Shown piece after piece: positions 19,106-27,145 of a stretch of 64,000 nucleotides of DNA. Numbering within the stretch: the first letter of the stretch is position 1; every line of letters starts with the position of its first letter. Origin of the DNA: Gammaproteobacteria bacterium HGW-Gammaproteobacteria-2 (GTDB lineage Bacteria > Pseudomonadota > Gammaproteobacteria > Xanthomonadales > Xanthomonadaceae); NCBI GenBank assembly GCA_002840015.1, contig PGZE01000011.1:108284-172283 (forward strand), read 5' to 3'. The notes below the pieces were generated by a model. That model was not told where the DNA came from. It searched no databases and saw only the letters and a program-made list of their open reading frames with translations. The position numbers and the translations under genes were made by a program.

Positions 19106-20961
19106 ATGAATACGAAAAACACGATTCTCCGCGGGCTTCGCGCCCGCAGTCCATTGGCCGCAGCGGTTGCGCTGGCGCTGGTGGCGGCATCGCCGGTAAA
19201 TGCGTTCGAGTTCGGTACCGAGGGTGGCCTGACCGGTAGTCTCGACACTTCGCTGAGCTATGGCATTTCGTTGCGTACCGAAGACCCGAGGGACGTTTTC
19301 TCGAAGCGCAAGCGCTGCAGGTGAACGCGCCCGGTGCTTTTTCGGTCAATGGCGATGATGGCAATCGCAACTACGGCGATGCCGGCGATATTTTCGCCAA
19401 CACTGCCAAGGTCACCAGCGAGTTGAGCCTGAAGTACGGCGACTGGGGCGCGTTCGTGCGTGGCACCTACTTCTACGATTTTGAAAACGCCAACAAGAAC
19501 GTGCTCAGCTCGCGTGCGCAAAACAAGGTGGGTGAAGACGCGCGTCTGCTCGACGCCTTCATCTACAAGGACTTCAGCTTCGGCGAAACCGGCACCGGCA
19601 ACGTGCGTCTGGGCCGACAGGTGGTGAGTTGGGGCGAGAGCACCTTCATCCAGGGTGGCATCAACGTCATCAATCCGGTCGACGTGTCGCGTCTGCGTGT
19701 GGCCGGCGCCGAGTTGAAGGAAGCCTTCCTGCCGATCGACATGATCTTCACCTCGTTCAGCTTCAACGAGAATCTCTCGCTCGAAGCCCTGTACATGTTC
19801 GAGTTCGAAAACATCGAGATCGATCCGCCGGGTACGTTTTTCTCCACCAACGATTTTGCCGGTGAAGACGGCAGTTTCACCATGCTCGGTTTCGGCACGG
19901 TGCCGCAACCGGTAAACAACCCGGATCTGTTCCGTGATGTCTGCCAGAGTGGCTCGGCCGGCTTTGCCCGTAGTGATACCGGCTTGTCGCCGCAATTGGT
20001 GGGTGCTGGGTGTGGTGCAGCGTTTGCTCGCGCGGAAAACCGCAACGCCAAGGACACCGGCCAGTGGGGCGTGGCGTTGAAGTATTACTCGCCGGAGCTG
20101 GGTGATACCGAGTTTGGCTTGTATTACCTGCGCTATCACAGCCGTTTACCGATCATCTCCGGCACCGCCGTCACCAACTCACTGACCAGTTCCGGCACCG
20201 TGGTGATCGAGTACCCGGAAGATATCGACCTGTTCGGTTTCAGCTGGAATACCACCATTCTCGATGGCTGGGCATTCCAGGGTGAATTGAGCTATCGCGA
20301 CAACCTGCCGATCCAGATTGATGACGTTGAGGTGTTGTTTGCCGGCCTGACCCCGCTCAATGCGCTGATCCCACAGCCGGGCCTGAAGTTTGTCAGTCAG
20401 TTGGGCGAGTTTGCGCCGGGTGAGTTTATCAGCGGCATGGAGCGTCACGAAGTGTCGCAATTGCAGGCGACGTTCACCAAGCTCTATCAATCGATTCTCG
20501 GCGCCGAGCAAACCGCTGTGGCTGTTGAAGTGGGCTTCACCAACTTCTGGGATTTGCCGTCGACGCGCAACCTGCGTTTCAACGGCGATGGCACCAATAC
20601 CGGTGGCGGCCCGGATATTTCAACCGGTGCACTGCGCAATCCTTTCACCCAGACCAATGGCTTCCCGAATGCATTCTCGTGGGGCTATCGAGCGGTCGCG
20701 CGCAGCACCTACGAGAGCTTCATGGGTTCGGCTTTTACTTTCGCGCCGCGCATTGCCTTCAACCACGATGTCAATGGCACCACGCCGGGGCCGGGTGGCA
20801 ACTTTGTCGAGGGCCGCAAGTCGCTGACCCTGGGTACCGAGTTCATTTACCTCAATCAATGGTCGTTTGATACCAGCTACACCGCATTCATGGGCGCCGG
20901 TGATCGCAACGTAATCCGCGACCGTGATTTCGTTTCGTTCAGCGTCAGGTACTCGTTCTAA
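19106..20961 (+). pseudogene. DUF1302 outer-membrane protein, single-base frameshift
   Basis: The ATG at 19106 opens a signal peptide (LAAAVALALVAASPVNA) and the family start FEFGTEGGLTGSLDTSLSYG. The frame runs into a stop at 19324, while the rest of the family sequence continues in another frame from about 19300 (LEAQALQVNAPGAFSVNGDD onward) to 20961. Adding one T to the TTTT run at 19296-19299 restores one frame of about 618 residues. This is a single-base loss, equally compatible with a sequencing error. The C-terminus DFVSFSVRYSF ends in Phe, as in outer-membrane beta-barrels. DUF1302 genes commonly pair with DUF1329 genes, as here; their function is not established. Confidence 0.8.
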
Positions 20962-20986
20962 CCGGGCGCATAGGGAGGGCCCTTTA

Positions 20987-22354
20987 ATGAATCAAATCAA
21001 GAAATCCGTAGTGGCGGCCTGCATCGTCGGCTGTGCAGCATTTTATACCGTGGGCGCTCAGGCAGCTGTAAGCCCGGAGCAGGCAGCGCGTTTGGGTGTT
21101 GATCTGACACCCACCGGCGCAGAAAAAGCTGGCAATGCTGCCGGCACCATCCCGGCATGGGCGGGTGGCATCACCGCGCCACCGGCTGGTTACAAGGTCG
21201 GCATGGCGCACCCCGATCCGTTTGCCAGTGACAAGATCGAGTTCACCATCACCCCGCAAAATTACAAGCAGTACGCTGACAACTTGACAGTCGGGCAGCA
21301 GGCGATGTTTGCCAAGTACCCGACCTTCAAGATGAACGTGTACCAGACCCGACGCACTGCCTCGTTCCCGCAGCGCACCTATGAGATGACCAAGGTCAAC
21401 GCCACCAAGTGCCAGTTGGTGGCCAATGGCGAGGGTGTGCAGAATTGTGCCGAGGGTTTGCCGTTCCCGATCCCGCAAAATGCCTATGAGGTCATCTGGA
21501 ATCACAAGCTCAAGTACAAGGGTGTAGCGCTGGCGCGCTGGTCAAATCAGGCCGCAGTCACTGCCGGTGGTTCATACAATCTGGTGCGTCTGCGCGAAGA
21601 GTTGCTTGGTCTGTATTTCAAGCCGGGCAATACCAGCGAAAACATCAACAACATTCTTGCCTACTTCTATCAGGAAGTGAAAGGTCCGGCGCGGCTGGCC
21701 GGCCAGGTGTTGCTGGTGCATGACACATTGAATCAGGCCAAGGCATCGCGTCAGGCGTGGGTGTACAACCCCGGCCAGCGCCGCGTGCGGCGTGCGCCCA
21801 ACGTCGAGTTCGACAATCCCGGCACCGCCTCCGATGGACTGCGCACCAACGACATGACCGACATGTTCAATGGCGCGATGAACCGGCACGAGTGGAAGAT
21901 CGTCGGCAAAAAAGAAGTTTACGTGCCGTACAACTCCTACAAGGCGCACAGCGACAAGATCAAGGTGAAGGATCTGATTCAGCCCAACCACTTGAACCCT
22001 GATCTGCTGCGCTACGAACTGCATCGGGTGTGGGTGATTGAAGCAACGCTCAAGAAGGGCAGCCGCCACATCAATCCACGCCGTACCTTCTATGTTGACG
22101 AGGACAGCTGGGGCATTCTGGTTCTGGATCACTACGACGGTCAGGGCAATATCTGGCGTTACATGGAAGCACCGTCGGTGAACTACTACGAGGTGCCGGT
22201 ATTCTGGGCAACCCTTGAAACTTCACACGATCTCAAGACGGGTCGTTACATCACCGGTCTGCTGGACAACGAAGAAAGCCCGTTCGATTTCAGCTACCAG
22301 GCAACGCCCGAAGACTTCTCGCCGCAGAACCTTCGCGCACGCGGTATCCGCTGA
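20987..22354 (+). CDS. DUF1329 periplasmic protein
   Basis: 455 residues from the ATG at 20987, preceded by AGGGAGGG. The N-terminus is a Sec signal (AACIVGCAAFYTVGAQA). The mature part has the family opening (EQAARLGVDLTPTGAEKAGN, IPAWAGGI) and conserved RRTFYVDEDSWGILVLDHYD near the end. From memory the fold is grouped with LolA/LolB-like lipid-binding half-barrels, which would suit a carrier of hydrophobic molecules between membranes; that is inference. It is followed by a terminator-like hairpin, which may set expression of the pair DUF1302-DUF1329 above that of the genes behind. Confidence 0.88.
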   Translation: MNQIKKSVVAACIVGCAAFYTVGAQAAVSPEQAARLGVDLTPTGAEKAGNAAGTIPAWAGGITAPPAGYKVGMAHPDPFASDKIEFTITPQNYKQYADNLTVGQQAMFAKYPTFKMNVYQTRRTASFPQRTYEMTKVNATKCQLVANGEGVQNCAEGLPFPIPQNAYEVIWNHKLKYKGVALARWSNQAAVTAGGSYNLVRLREELLGLYFKPGNTSENINNILAYFYQEVKGPARLAGQVLLVHDTLNQAKASRQAWVYNPGQRRVRRAPNVEFDNPGTASDGLRTNDMTDMFNGAMNRHEWKIVGKKEVYVPYNSYKAHSDKIKVKDLIQPNHLNPDLLRYELHRVWVIEATLKKGSRHINPRRTFYVDEDSWGILVLDHYDGQGNIWRYMEAPSVNYYEVPVFWATLETSHDLKTGRYITGLLDNEESPFDFSYQATPEDFSPQNLRARGIR

Positions 22355-22367
22355 TTGTTGAACAACG

Positions 22368-22389
22368 ATTGCGCCCTTCGGGGCGCAAT
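22368..22389 (+). terminator. Hairpin with TTCG tetraloop after the DUF1329 gene
   Basis: A nine-base stem ATTGCGCCC / GGGCGCAAT is closed by a TTCG loop and followed by CTTCTTG. It is a good stem with only a weak U tract, so termination may be partial. Confidence 0.65.
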
Positions 22390-22438
22390 CTTCTTGCGTT
22401 CATGGCAGCAGCGTTCGGCTGCGTCGGGAGGGGGTTCG

Positions 22439-23554
22439 ATGCCAATGTCTTCAGGTTTGCATTTTGCGCGTACGTGGGTGGTGGCACTTGCTGTGTTCGC
22501 AACCTTGCCCGTGTTCGCGCAACAAGCAGACACCAGTGAATTGCGTCCAGATGATCCCGCTGTGCTGACCTCCGAGGTGATGCCGCATGCGGTTGATCAC
22601 ATCATTACCGATGCTGTGCGCACACTCTCGGGATACGCCGCAGTGGGTGAGCGGGGTCATCTTTTGCTTTCAGCCAACGGCGTTGAGTGGACGCAAGCAC
22701 AAGGGGTGCCAACGCGCGCCACGTTGAACGCGATCACCGCAGTGGGCGATGACTTGTGGGTGGGTGGTCACGATGGTGTGATCCTGCATTCACCGGATGC
22801 CGGCAACACTTGGGTGCGACAGCGTATTGATGTGTGGAGCCCCGAAGCATTTGAGCCGGCTGATGGCGCACCGATACTTGATTTGTTGTTTATCGACAAG
22901 AACCACGGATTTGCCATCGGTGCCTATAGCCTGTTCCTCGAAACTTTCGATGGCGGTGCAAGCTGGGAAAAACGTACCCTGCCACCGCCTCCTGAGGAGG
23001 CGGATGTAGCGGGTACTGGTGGCTTGGCCAACAGTGAGTCGTGGACTTTCGATGCCGATGATTTGGTGCTCGATGCCGTTACCGACCCGCACCTCAATGG
23101 TTTGGTACGCACTACTGCGGGTGAATTGATGATTGCTGCCGAGCGCGGCGCTGCGTTTCGCTCGCGTGATGACGGCGTGACCTGGGAACGCATCGCGCTG
23201 CCCTACGGCGGCTCGATGTTTGGCGTGATCGCCTGGGATGCCGGGCATGTGCTGATGTACGGTCTGCGCGGAAAAGTGTTTGAAACAAACGATCTTGGCG
23301 ACAATTGGCGCGAACTCGAAACCGGTATCAGCAGCTCGCTGATGGGCGGTATCGCGCATCCTGATGGTGGCGCGATTTTGGTTGGTGCTCAGGGTGCGGT
23401 GTTATCGCGCAGCAGCGCAACAGACCCCTTTGTGCGCGCTAAATACCTCAGCCCTGGCAACGAGACGCCCATTCTGGCCGGACTTCTGGATCACCCGGAG
23501 GGCGGTTTTGTGGTTTACGGCGAGCGCGGTGTAGACCGCTATCGCCCGCAATGA
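22439..23554 (+). CDS. YCF48-like periplasmic beta-propeller protein
   Basis: 371 residues from the ATG at 22439 (GGGAGGGGG upstream), with a Sec signal ending LPVFAQQ. The body is a string of Asp-box-like propeller blades (DAGNTWVRQ, DGGASWEKR, DDGVTWERI, LGDNWREL) alternating with GxxG strands, as in YCF48/HCF136 photosystem assembly factors and BNR-type proteins. In non-photosynthetic bacteria such genes recur beside RND/MMPL transporters, as here with 23565. I infer a periplasmic partner of that pump; no enzyme activity is suggested. Confidence 0.85.
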   Translation: MPMSSGLHFARTWVVALAVFATLPVFAQQADTSELRPDDPAVLTSEVMPHAVDHIITDAVRTLSGYAAVGERGHLLLSANGVEWTQAQGVPTRATLNAITAVGDDLWVGGHDGVILHSPDAGNTWVRQRIDVWSPEAFEPADGAPILDLLFIDKNHGFAIGAYSLFLETFDGGASWEKRTLPPPPEEADVAGTGGLANSESWTFDADDLVLDAVTDPHLNGLVRTTAGELMIAAERGAAFRSRDDGVTWERIALPYGGSMFGVIAWDAGHVLMYGLRGKVFETNDLGDNWRELETGISSSLMGGIAHPDGGAILVGAQGAVLSRSSATDPFVRAKYLSPGNETPILAGLLDHPEGGFVVYGERGVDRYRPQ

Positions 23555-23564
23555 CGGAATCGAC

Positions 23565-26066
23565 ATGACGCACGCTAACCATAATCCAGACGGGGCAATG
23601 ACGCGGATTGCCGAAAAAATCGTCTTTGGCAACCGGCCGCTGGTGCTGCTCTTGTTTGCATTGGTGACGATTGCCATGGGCTTCTATGCCAGCCAGTTGC
23701 GCATCGACGCCGGCTTCAAAAAACAAATACCGCTGATGCACGAGTACATGCAGACCTTCCTGGTGCATGAACGCGAGTTTGGCGGCGCCAACCGCGTGCT
23801 GATTGCGGTGGAAGCGAATGATGGCGACATGTTCGATCAATCGTTTTTCGCTACTTTGGAAAATGTGACTCGTGATGTCACCGCCATCGATGAAACCGAT
23901 GATGCCCGTGTCCGCTCGTTGTTTACCCCCAATGTGCGTTTCGTTGAAGTTGTTGAAGATGGCCTGGCGGGTGGCAACGTCATCCCGTCCAGCTTCACGC
24001 CGAACGTCGATGGTTGGCAGGCCAGCGAAGAAGATTTCGAAACCGTTCGCGGCAATATCGTCAAGGCGAGCATCGTTGGCCGGCTGGTCGCCAAGGACTG
24101 GTCGGGCGCCATGGTGTGGGCTGATCTGATCCCCGAAGACTCTGGCACCAAACTGGATTATCAGGCCATCGCCAACAAGTTCGAGGCGATCCGCCAGAAG
24201 TACGAAGACGAAAACCACACGGTACGTGTGATCGGATTTGCCAAGATTGTCGGCGACATCACCGATGGCGCCAAATCCGTCATCAAGTTCTTTCTGCTTA
24301 CCGTGGCTTTCACCTGGTTGCTGTTGTTTGCCTATTCGGCCTCGGTGAAGCTGGCTTCTCTGACAGTGCTTACCGCGTTGGTATCGGTGCTGTGGATGCT
24401 TGGCGCCCTGCGCTTGTTGGGTTTTGGCATCGACCCGATGAACATGTTGACACCCTTTCTCATTTTCGCGATTGCCGTCAGCCACGGCGAGCAGATGATC
24501 AATCGCTTCCGTGGTGAAATCTTCTTTGGCGGGCTCGAAGAAGGTACCGTAGAGGAACTGCGTACGCGTGTCGGCACCGAGCCGTTGCCGGCGGCGCGGC
24601 AGGCATTCAAGATGCTGCTGGTGCCGGGTATTGTCGCCCTGATTGCCGGTTCGATCGGTTTCGCTGCGATCCTGATTATTCCGATCCGGATCATCTTCGA
24701 GTTGGCGATTACGGCTACGGTGGGCGTTGGCCTGACCATTCTCACCGATCTCATCCTGTTGCCGGTGATGCTGTCGTATACCCGCCTGCGCAATCTTGAG
24801 GGCAAGCGCAACTACCGTTTGCGGCAATTGACGCAATTTGATCGCATCTGGGCATTCCTGTCGCGCTCCAGTCGTCCGGTGGCTGCTGCCATCATCCTGG
24901 CTTTGGGCGTAACCGGCTGGTATTTCGCCGAGGCTCAGGGCGACAAGGTGATGATCGGTGATGCCCAAAAAGGTGTCGCTGAACTGTGGCCTGATGCTCG
25001 CTACAACGTGGATGCGGTGGCGATCAGTGAGAAGTTTTCATTGGGTGTGGACATCCTCAACGTGATCGCCGAGGCTGGCCCTTCGGCATGCACCACCAGC
25101 TTCCCGGCAATGGAGTTGATCGACCGGTTCGCCTGGCACATGCGCAATGTCGAGGGGGTGGAGCAGGTCATCACCCTGCCAATGGCCGCCAAGGTGGTCA
25201 ACGCAGGCTGGAATGAGGGCAACTTGCGCTGGCGCATTCTGCCGCGTTCCCCCGATTCGCTGCGCGTGGCTACCCAAAGTTTTGAAACCGACTCCGGGCT
25301 GCTCAACGCCGATTGCAGTGTGATGCCGGTGATGCTGTTTTTGAACGACCATCGTTCCGAGACCATTGATCGCATCGTTGCTGCGGTGAAGAAATTCCGC
25401 TCCGACAACAACGCTTACAACGTCAATTTCCGTGCCGAACAGGACGCGGCCATTGCCGCTGCACAGGAGATTGGCGAAGAGTATCAAAGCGATGAGGTCA
25501 ACTTGCGTCTGGCGACCGGCAATGTGGGTGTGGCGGCAGCGATCAACGACACCGTGCGTAAGGTCGAACATTACATTTTGTGGCTGCTGTATGCCGCCGT
25601 GTTCCTGATGTGCCTGATCAGTTTCCGCAGTTGGCGAGCAGGCCTGTGCATCGTCCTGCCGCTGGTGCTGGTCACCGAGTTGGGTCACTCGTTGATGGTG
25701 TACCTGGACATCGGCATGAAGGTCAACACCCTTACGGTGGTGGCGCTGGGTGTCGGTATCGGTGTGGATTACGCGATTTACATCTTCGCTCGCATGAACG
25801 AAGCACTGAAGCAGGGGCGCACCTTGAGCGAGTCGTATTTCATCGCGCTCAAGACCACCGGTATCGCCATTTTCTACACGGCGCTTACTTTGGCGGCTGG
25901 TGTTGCCACCTGGATGTTCTCTGATCTCAAGTTCCAGGCCGATATGGGCATCATGCTGACCTTCATGTTTGTGGTGAACATGGTGGCCGCAATCGTGTTC
26001 CTGCCGGCATTGTGCCGTTGGTTGCTGCGCCCGGGCGAGAAGGACACCTGGGTCGCGCCGGTCTGA
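23565..26066 (+). CDS. RND superfamily MMPL-type exporter
   Basis: An 833-residue inner-membrane protein. One helix sits near residues 28-48, a periplasmic domain follows, then a five-helix bundle around 235-405. The pattern then repeats (helix near 440-460, second periplasmic domain, helices about 670-820). GVGIGVDYAIYIFARMNE in the second bundle is the conserved proton-relay helix of the MMPL/HpnN group, and the first bundle has a matching AVSHGEQMINRF. Relatives move lipids, hopanoids or sterol-like molecules. No membrane-fusion protein or TolC is adjacent, so delivery to the DUF1302/DUF1329 proteins is plausible. It starts 10 bases after the propeller gene. Confidence 0.9.
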   Translation: MTHANHNPDGAMTRIAEKIVFGNRPLVLLLFALVTIAMGFYASQLRIDAGFKKQIPLMHEYMQTFLVHEREFGGANRVLIAVEANDGDMFDQSFFATLENVTRDVTAIDETDDARVRSLFTPNVRFVEVVEDGLAGGNVIPSSFTPNVDGWQASEEDFETVRGNIVKASIVGRLVAKDWSGAMVWADLIPEDSGTKLDYQAIANKFEAIRQKYEDENHTVRVIGFAKIVGDITDGAKSVIKFFLLTVAFTWLLLFAYSASVKLASLTVLTALVSVLWMLGALRLLGFGIDPMNMLTPFLIFAIAVSHGEQMINRFRGEIFFGGLEEGTVEELRTRVGTEPLPAARQAFKMLLVPGIVALIAGSIGFAAILIIPIRIIFELAITATVGVGLTILTDLILLPVMLSYTRLRNLEGKRNYRLRQLTQFDRIWAFLSRSSRPVAAAIILALGVTGWYFAEAQGDKVMIGDAQKGVAELWPDARYNVDAVAISEKFSLGVDILNVIAEAGPSACTTSFPAMELIDRFAWHMRNVEGVEQVITLPMAAKVVNAGWNEGNLRWRILPRSPDSLRVATQSFETDSGLLNADCSVMPVMLFLNDHRSETIDRIVAAVKKFRSDNNAYNVNFRAEQDAAIAAAQEIGEEYQSDEVNLRLATGNVGVAAAINDTVRKVEHYILWLLYAAVFLMCLISFRSWRAGLCIVLPLVLVTELGHSLMVYLDIGMKVNTLTVVALGVGIGVDYAIYIFARMNEALKQGRTLSESYFIALKTTGIAIFYTALTLAAGVATWMFSDLKFQADMGIMLTFMFVVNMVAAIVFLPALCRWLLRPGEKDTWVAPV

Positions 26067-26086
26067 CAACGATTCGCTGGCCAACT

Positions 26087-26100
26087 TGACCACGATCAGG
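26087..26100 (+). promoter_or_regulatory. Candidate FNR/Anr-type site upstream of nap
   Basis: TTGAC-CACG-ATCAG matches the FNR consensus TTGAT-N4-ATCAA at 8 of 10 positions and lies 110 bases before napE, whose operon is commonly under FNR/NarP-type control. Single-site match only. Confidence 0.45.
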
Positions 26101-26127
26101 TGCGTGGTGTGAGTTGGGTGTCATCAT

Positions 26128-26149
26128 CGCCCGGTAGCATAACCGGGCG
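26128..26149. repeat. Inverted repeat between the RND gene and napE
   Basis: An eight-base stem CGCCCGGT / ACCGGGCG surrounds AGCATA. It could end the upstream transcript or sit in the nap leader; no U tract follows. Confidence 0.5.
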
Positions 26150-26209
26150 CTGCTAACGCCCGCCAAACTGGCGGATGTCCGTCATTCCGGTTCGTTGGAG
26201 GGCCACACA

Positions 26210-26368
26210 ATGCCCAATGCGCAATCCGAGTCCAGTCGTGGCATTGAGCTTCGGGTTTTTTTGTTGCTGACCGTGGTGCTGGCGCCGGTATTGTCGGTAC
26301 TGATCGTATCCGGGTTCGGCTTTGCCATCTGGATATCGCAGATGATCCTCGGGCCACCGGGGATATAG
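26210..26368 (+). CDS. napE: Periplasmic nitrate reductase accessory protein NapE
   Basis: A 52-residue single-span membrane protein read directly from the DNA. It has a hydrophilic start (MPNAQSESSRGIELRVF), then a hydrophobic helix (LLLTVVLAPVLSVLIVSGFG) ending FAIWISQMILGPPGI. Size, the ELRVF motif and its position as first gene of nap identify NapE, whose exact role is unsettled. GGAG stands upstream of the ATG, and its TAG is directly followed by the napF start. Confidence 0.88.
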   Translation: MPNAQSESSRGIELRVFLLLTVVLAPVLSVLIVSGFGFAIWISQMILGPPGI

Positions 26369-26370
26369 TG

Positions 26371-26883
26371 ATGCCACGAGTTACAACCCAGCCCGACCGA
26401 TCCCGCCGCGCACTACTGCGCGGAACATCGCCGCTGATGCTGGTTCGACCGCCTGGCGCAGTCGATGAAGTGTTGTTTCTGGATCGCTGTAGCCGCTGCA
26501 ACGATTGCATTACCGCTTGCCCCGAGCACCTCCTGATACGCGCCGAAGCCGGGTTCCCCGAGCGTGACTGGCAGCGCGGCGAATGCACGTTCTGTGGTGA
26601 ATGCATCGCCGCATGCCAGCCGCGCGCGTTGTTGCCGCTGGCGCAGCAGCCTTGGCCATGGCGTGCCGCAATTGGTGAGGATTGCCTCGCCGCGCATGGC
26701 GTTACCTGCCAGAGTTGCCGCGAGGTCTGTCCCGAAAATGCCATCCGCTTCAGCCCAGGCGCACCGCGTCCAGTACTCGACCCGGCGCGATGCAGCGGCT
26801 GCGGCGTCTGCACCGCGGTGTGCCCGGTGGCAGCGATCACCATGCAGCAGTTGCGCAACGATCCGGTAGCCATGCATGACTGA
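26371..26883 (+). CDS. napF: Ferredoxin-type protein NapF
   Basis: 170 residues with an N-terminal basic segment and four cysteine clusters for [4Fe-4S] centres: CSRCNDCITACP, CTFCGECIAACQ, CQSCREVCP and CSGCGVCTAVCP. NapF is a cytoplasmic iron-sulfur protein that helps mature NapA before export. An in-frame GTG at 26368 overlaps the napE stop, but the ATG at 26371 is preferred. It overlaps napD by 8 bases. Confidence 0.95.
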   Translation: MPRVTTQPDRSRRALLRGTSPLMLVRPPGAVDEVLFLDRCSRCNDCITACPEHLLIRAEAGFPERDWQRGECTFCGECIAACQPRALLPLAQQPWPWRAAIGEDCLAAHGVTCQSCREVCPENAIRFSPGAPRPVLDPARCSGCGVCTAVCPVAAITMQQLRNDPVAMHD

Positions 26884-27145
26884 CATCCTGCATATCGCCA
26901 GCTTCATCGTTCGCCACCGCGAGCACGGCGCAACTGCGCTGGATGGCTTGTTGGCTCACGCAGATCAAATGCAATGTGTTGCCCGTGCCGATGGCCGCAG
27001 CATCGTGTTGTGCGAGGGTGAAAGTGAAGCGGTACTGATGCAGGCGATTGATGCCCTGCAGGCGCTCGACGGCGTGCTCGGCGTCAGCCTCGTCTACCAC
27101 CACGCAGAACCCAGCGACGAATTGATGCAGGAGATTGAATCATGA
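26876..27145 (+). CDS. napD: NapA maturation chaperone NapD
   Basis: 89 residues, the usual size. NapD binds the twin-arginine signal of NapA and holds back export until the molybdenum cofactor is inserted. IASFIVRH at the start and [15 protein letters not shown] near the end are typical. It overlaps napA by 4 bases. Confidence 0.93.
   Translation: MTDILHIASFIVRHREHGATALDGLLAHADQMQCVARADGRSIVLCEGESEAVLMQAIDALQALDGVLGVSLVYHHAEPSDELMQEIES

Noticed and set aside
19296..19300. Programmed ribosomal frameshift in the DUF1302 gene
   Set aside because: The slippery run is only four T, no downstream pseudoknot is evident and relatives encode a single frame, so mutation or sequencing error is simpler.
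17508..19370. Long minus-strand open frame of 620 codons opposite the lipase gene
   Set aside because: It is antisense to a protein with signal, lipobox and catalytic motif, has a composition biased to His/Arg/Gly and no recognisable domain; a typical high-GC shadow frame.
23448..24968. Minus-strand open frame of 506 codons opposite the RND gene
   Set aside because: Gln/His-rich shadow of a clear membrane transporter gene.
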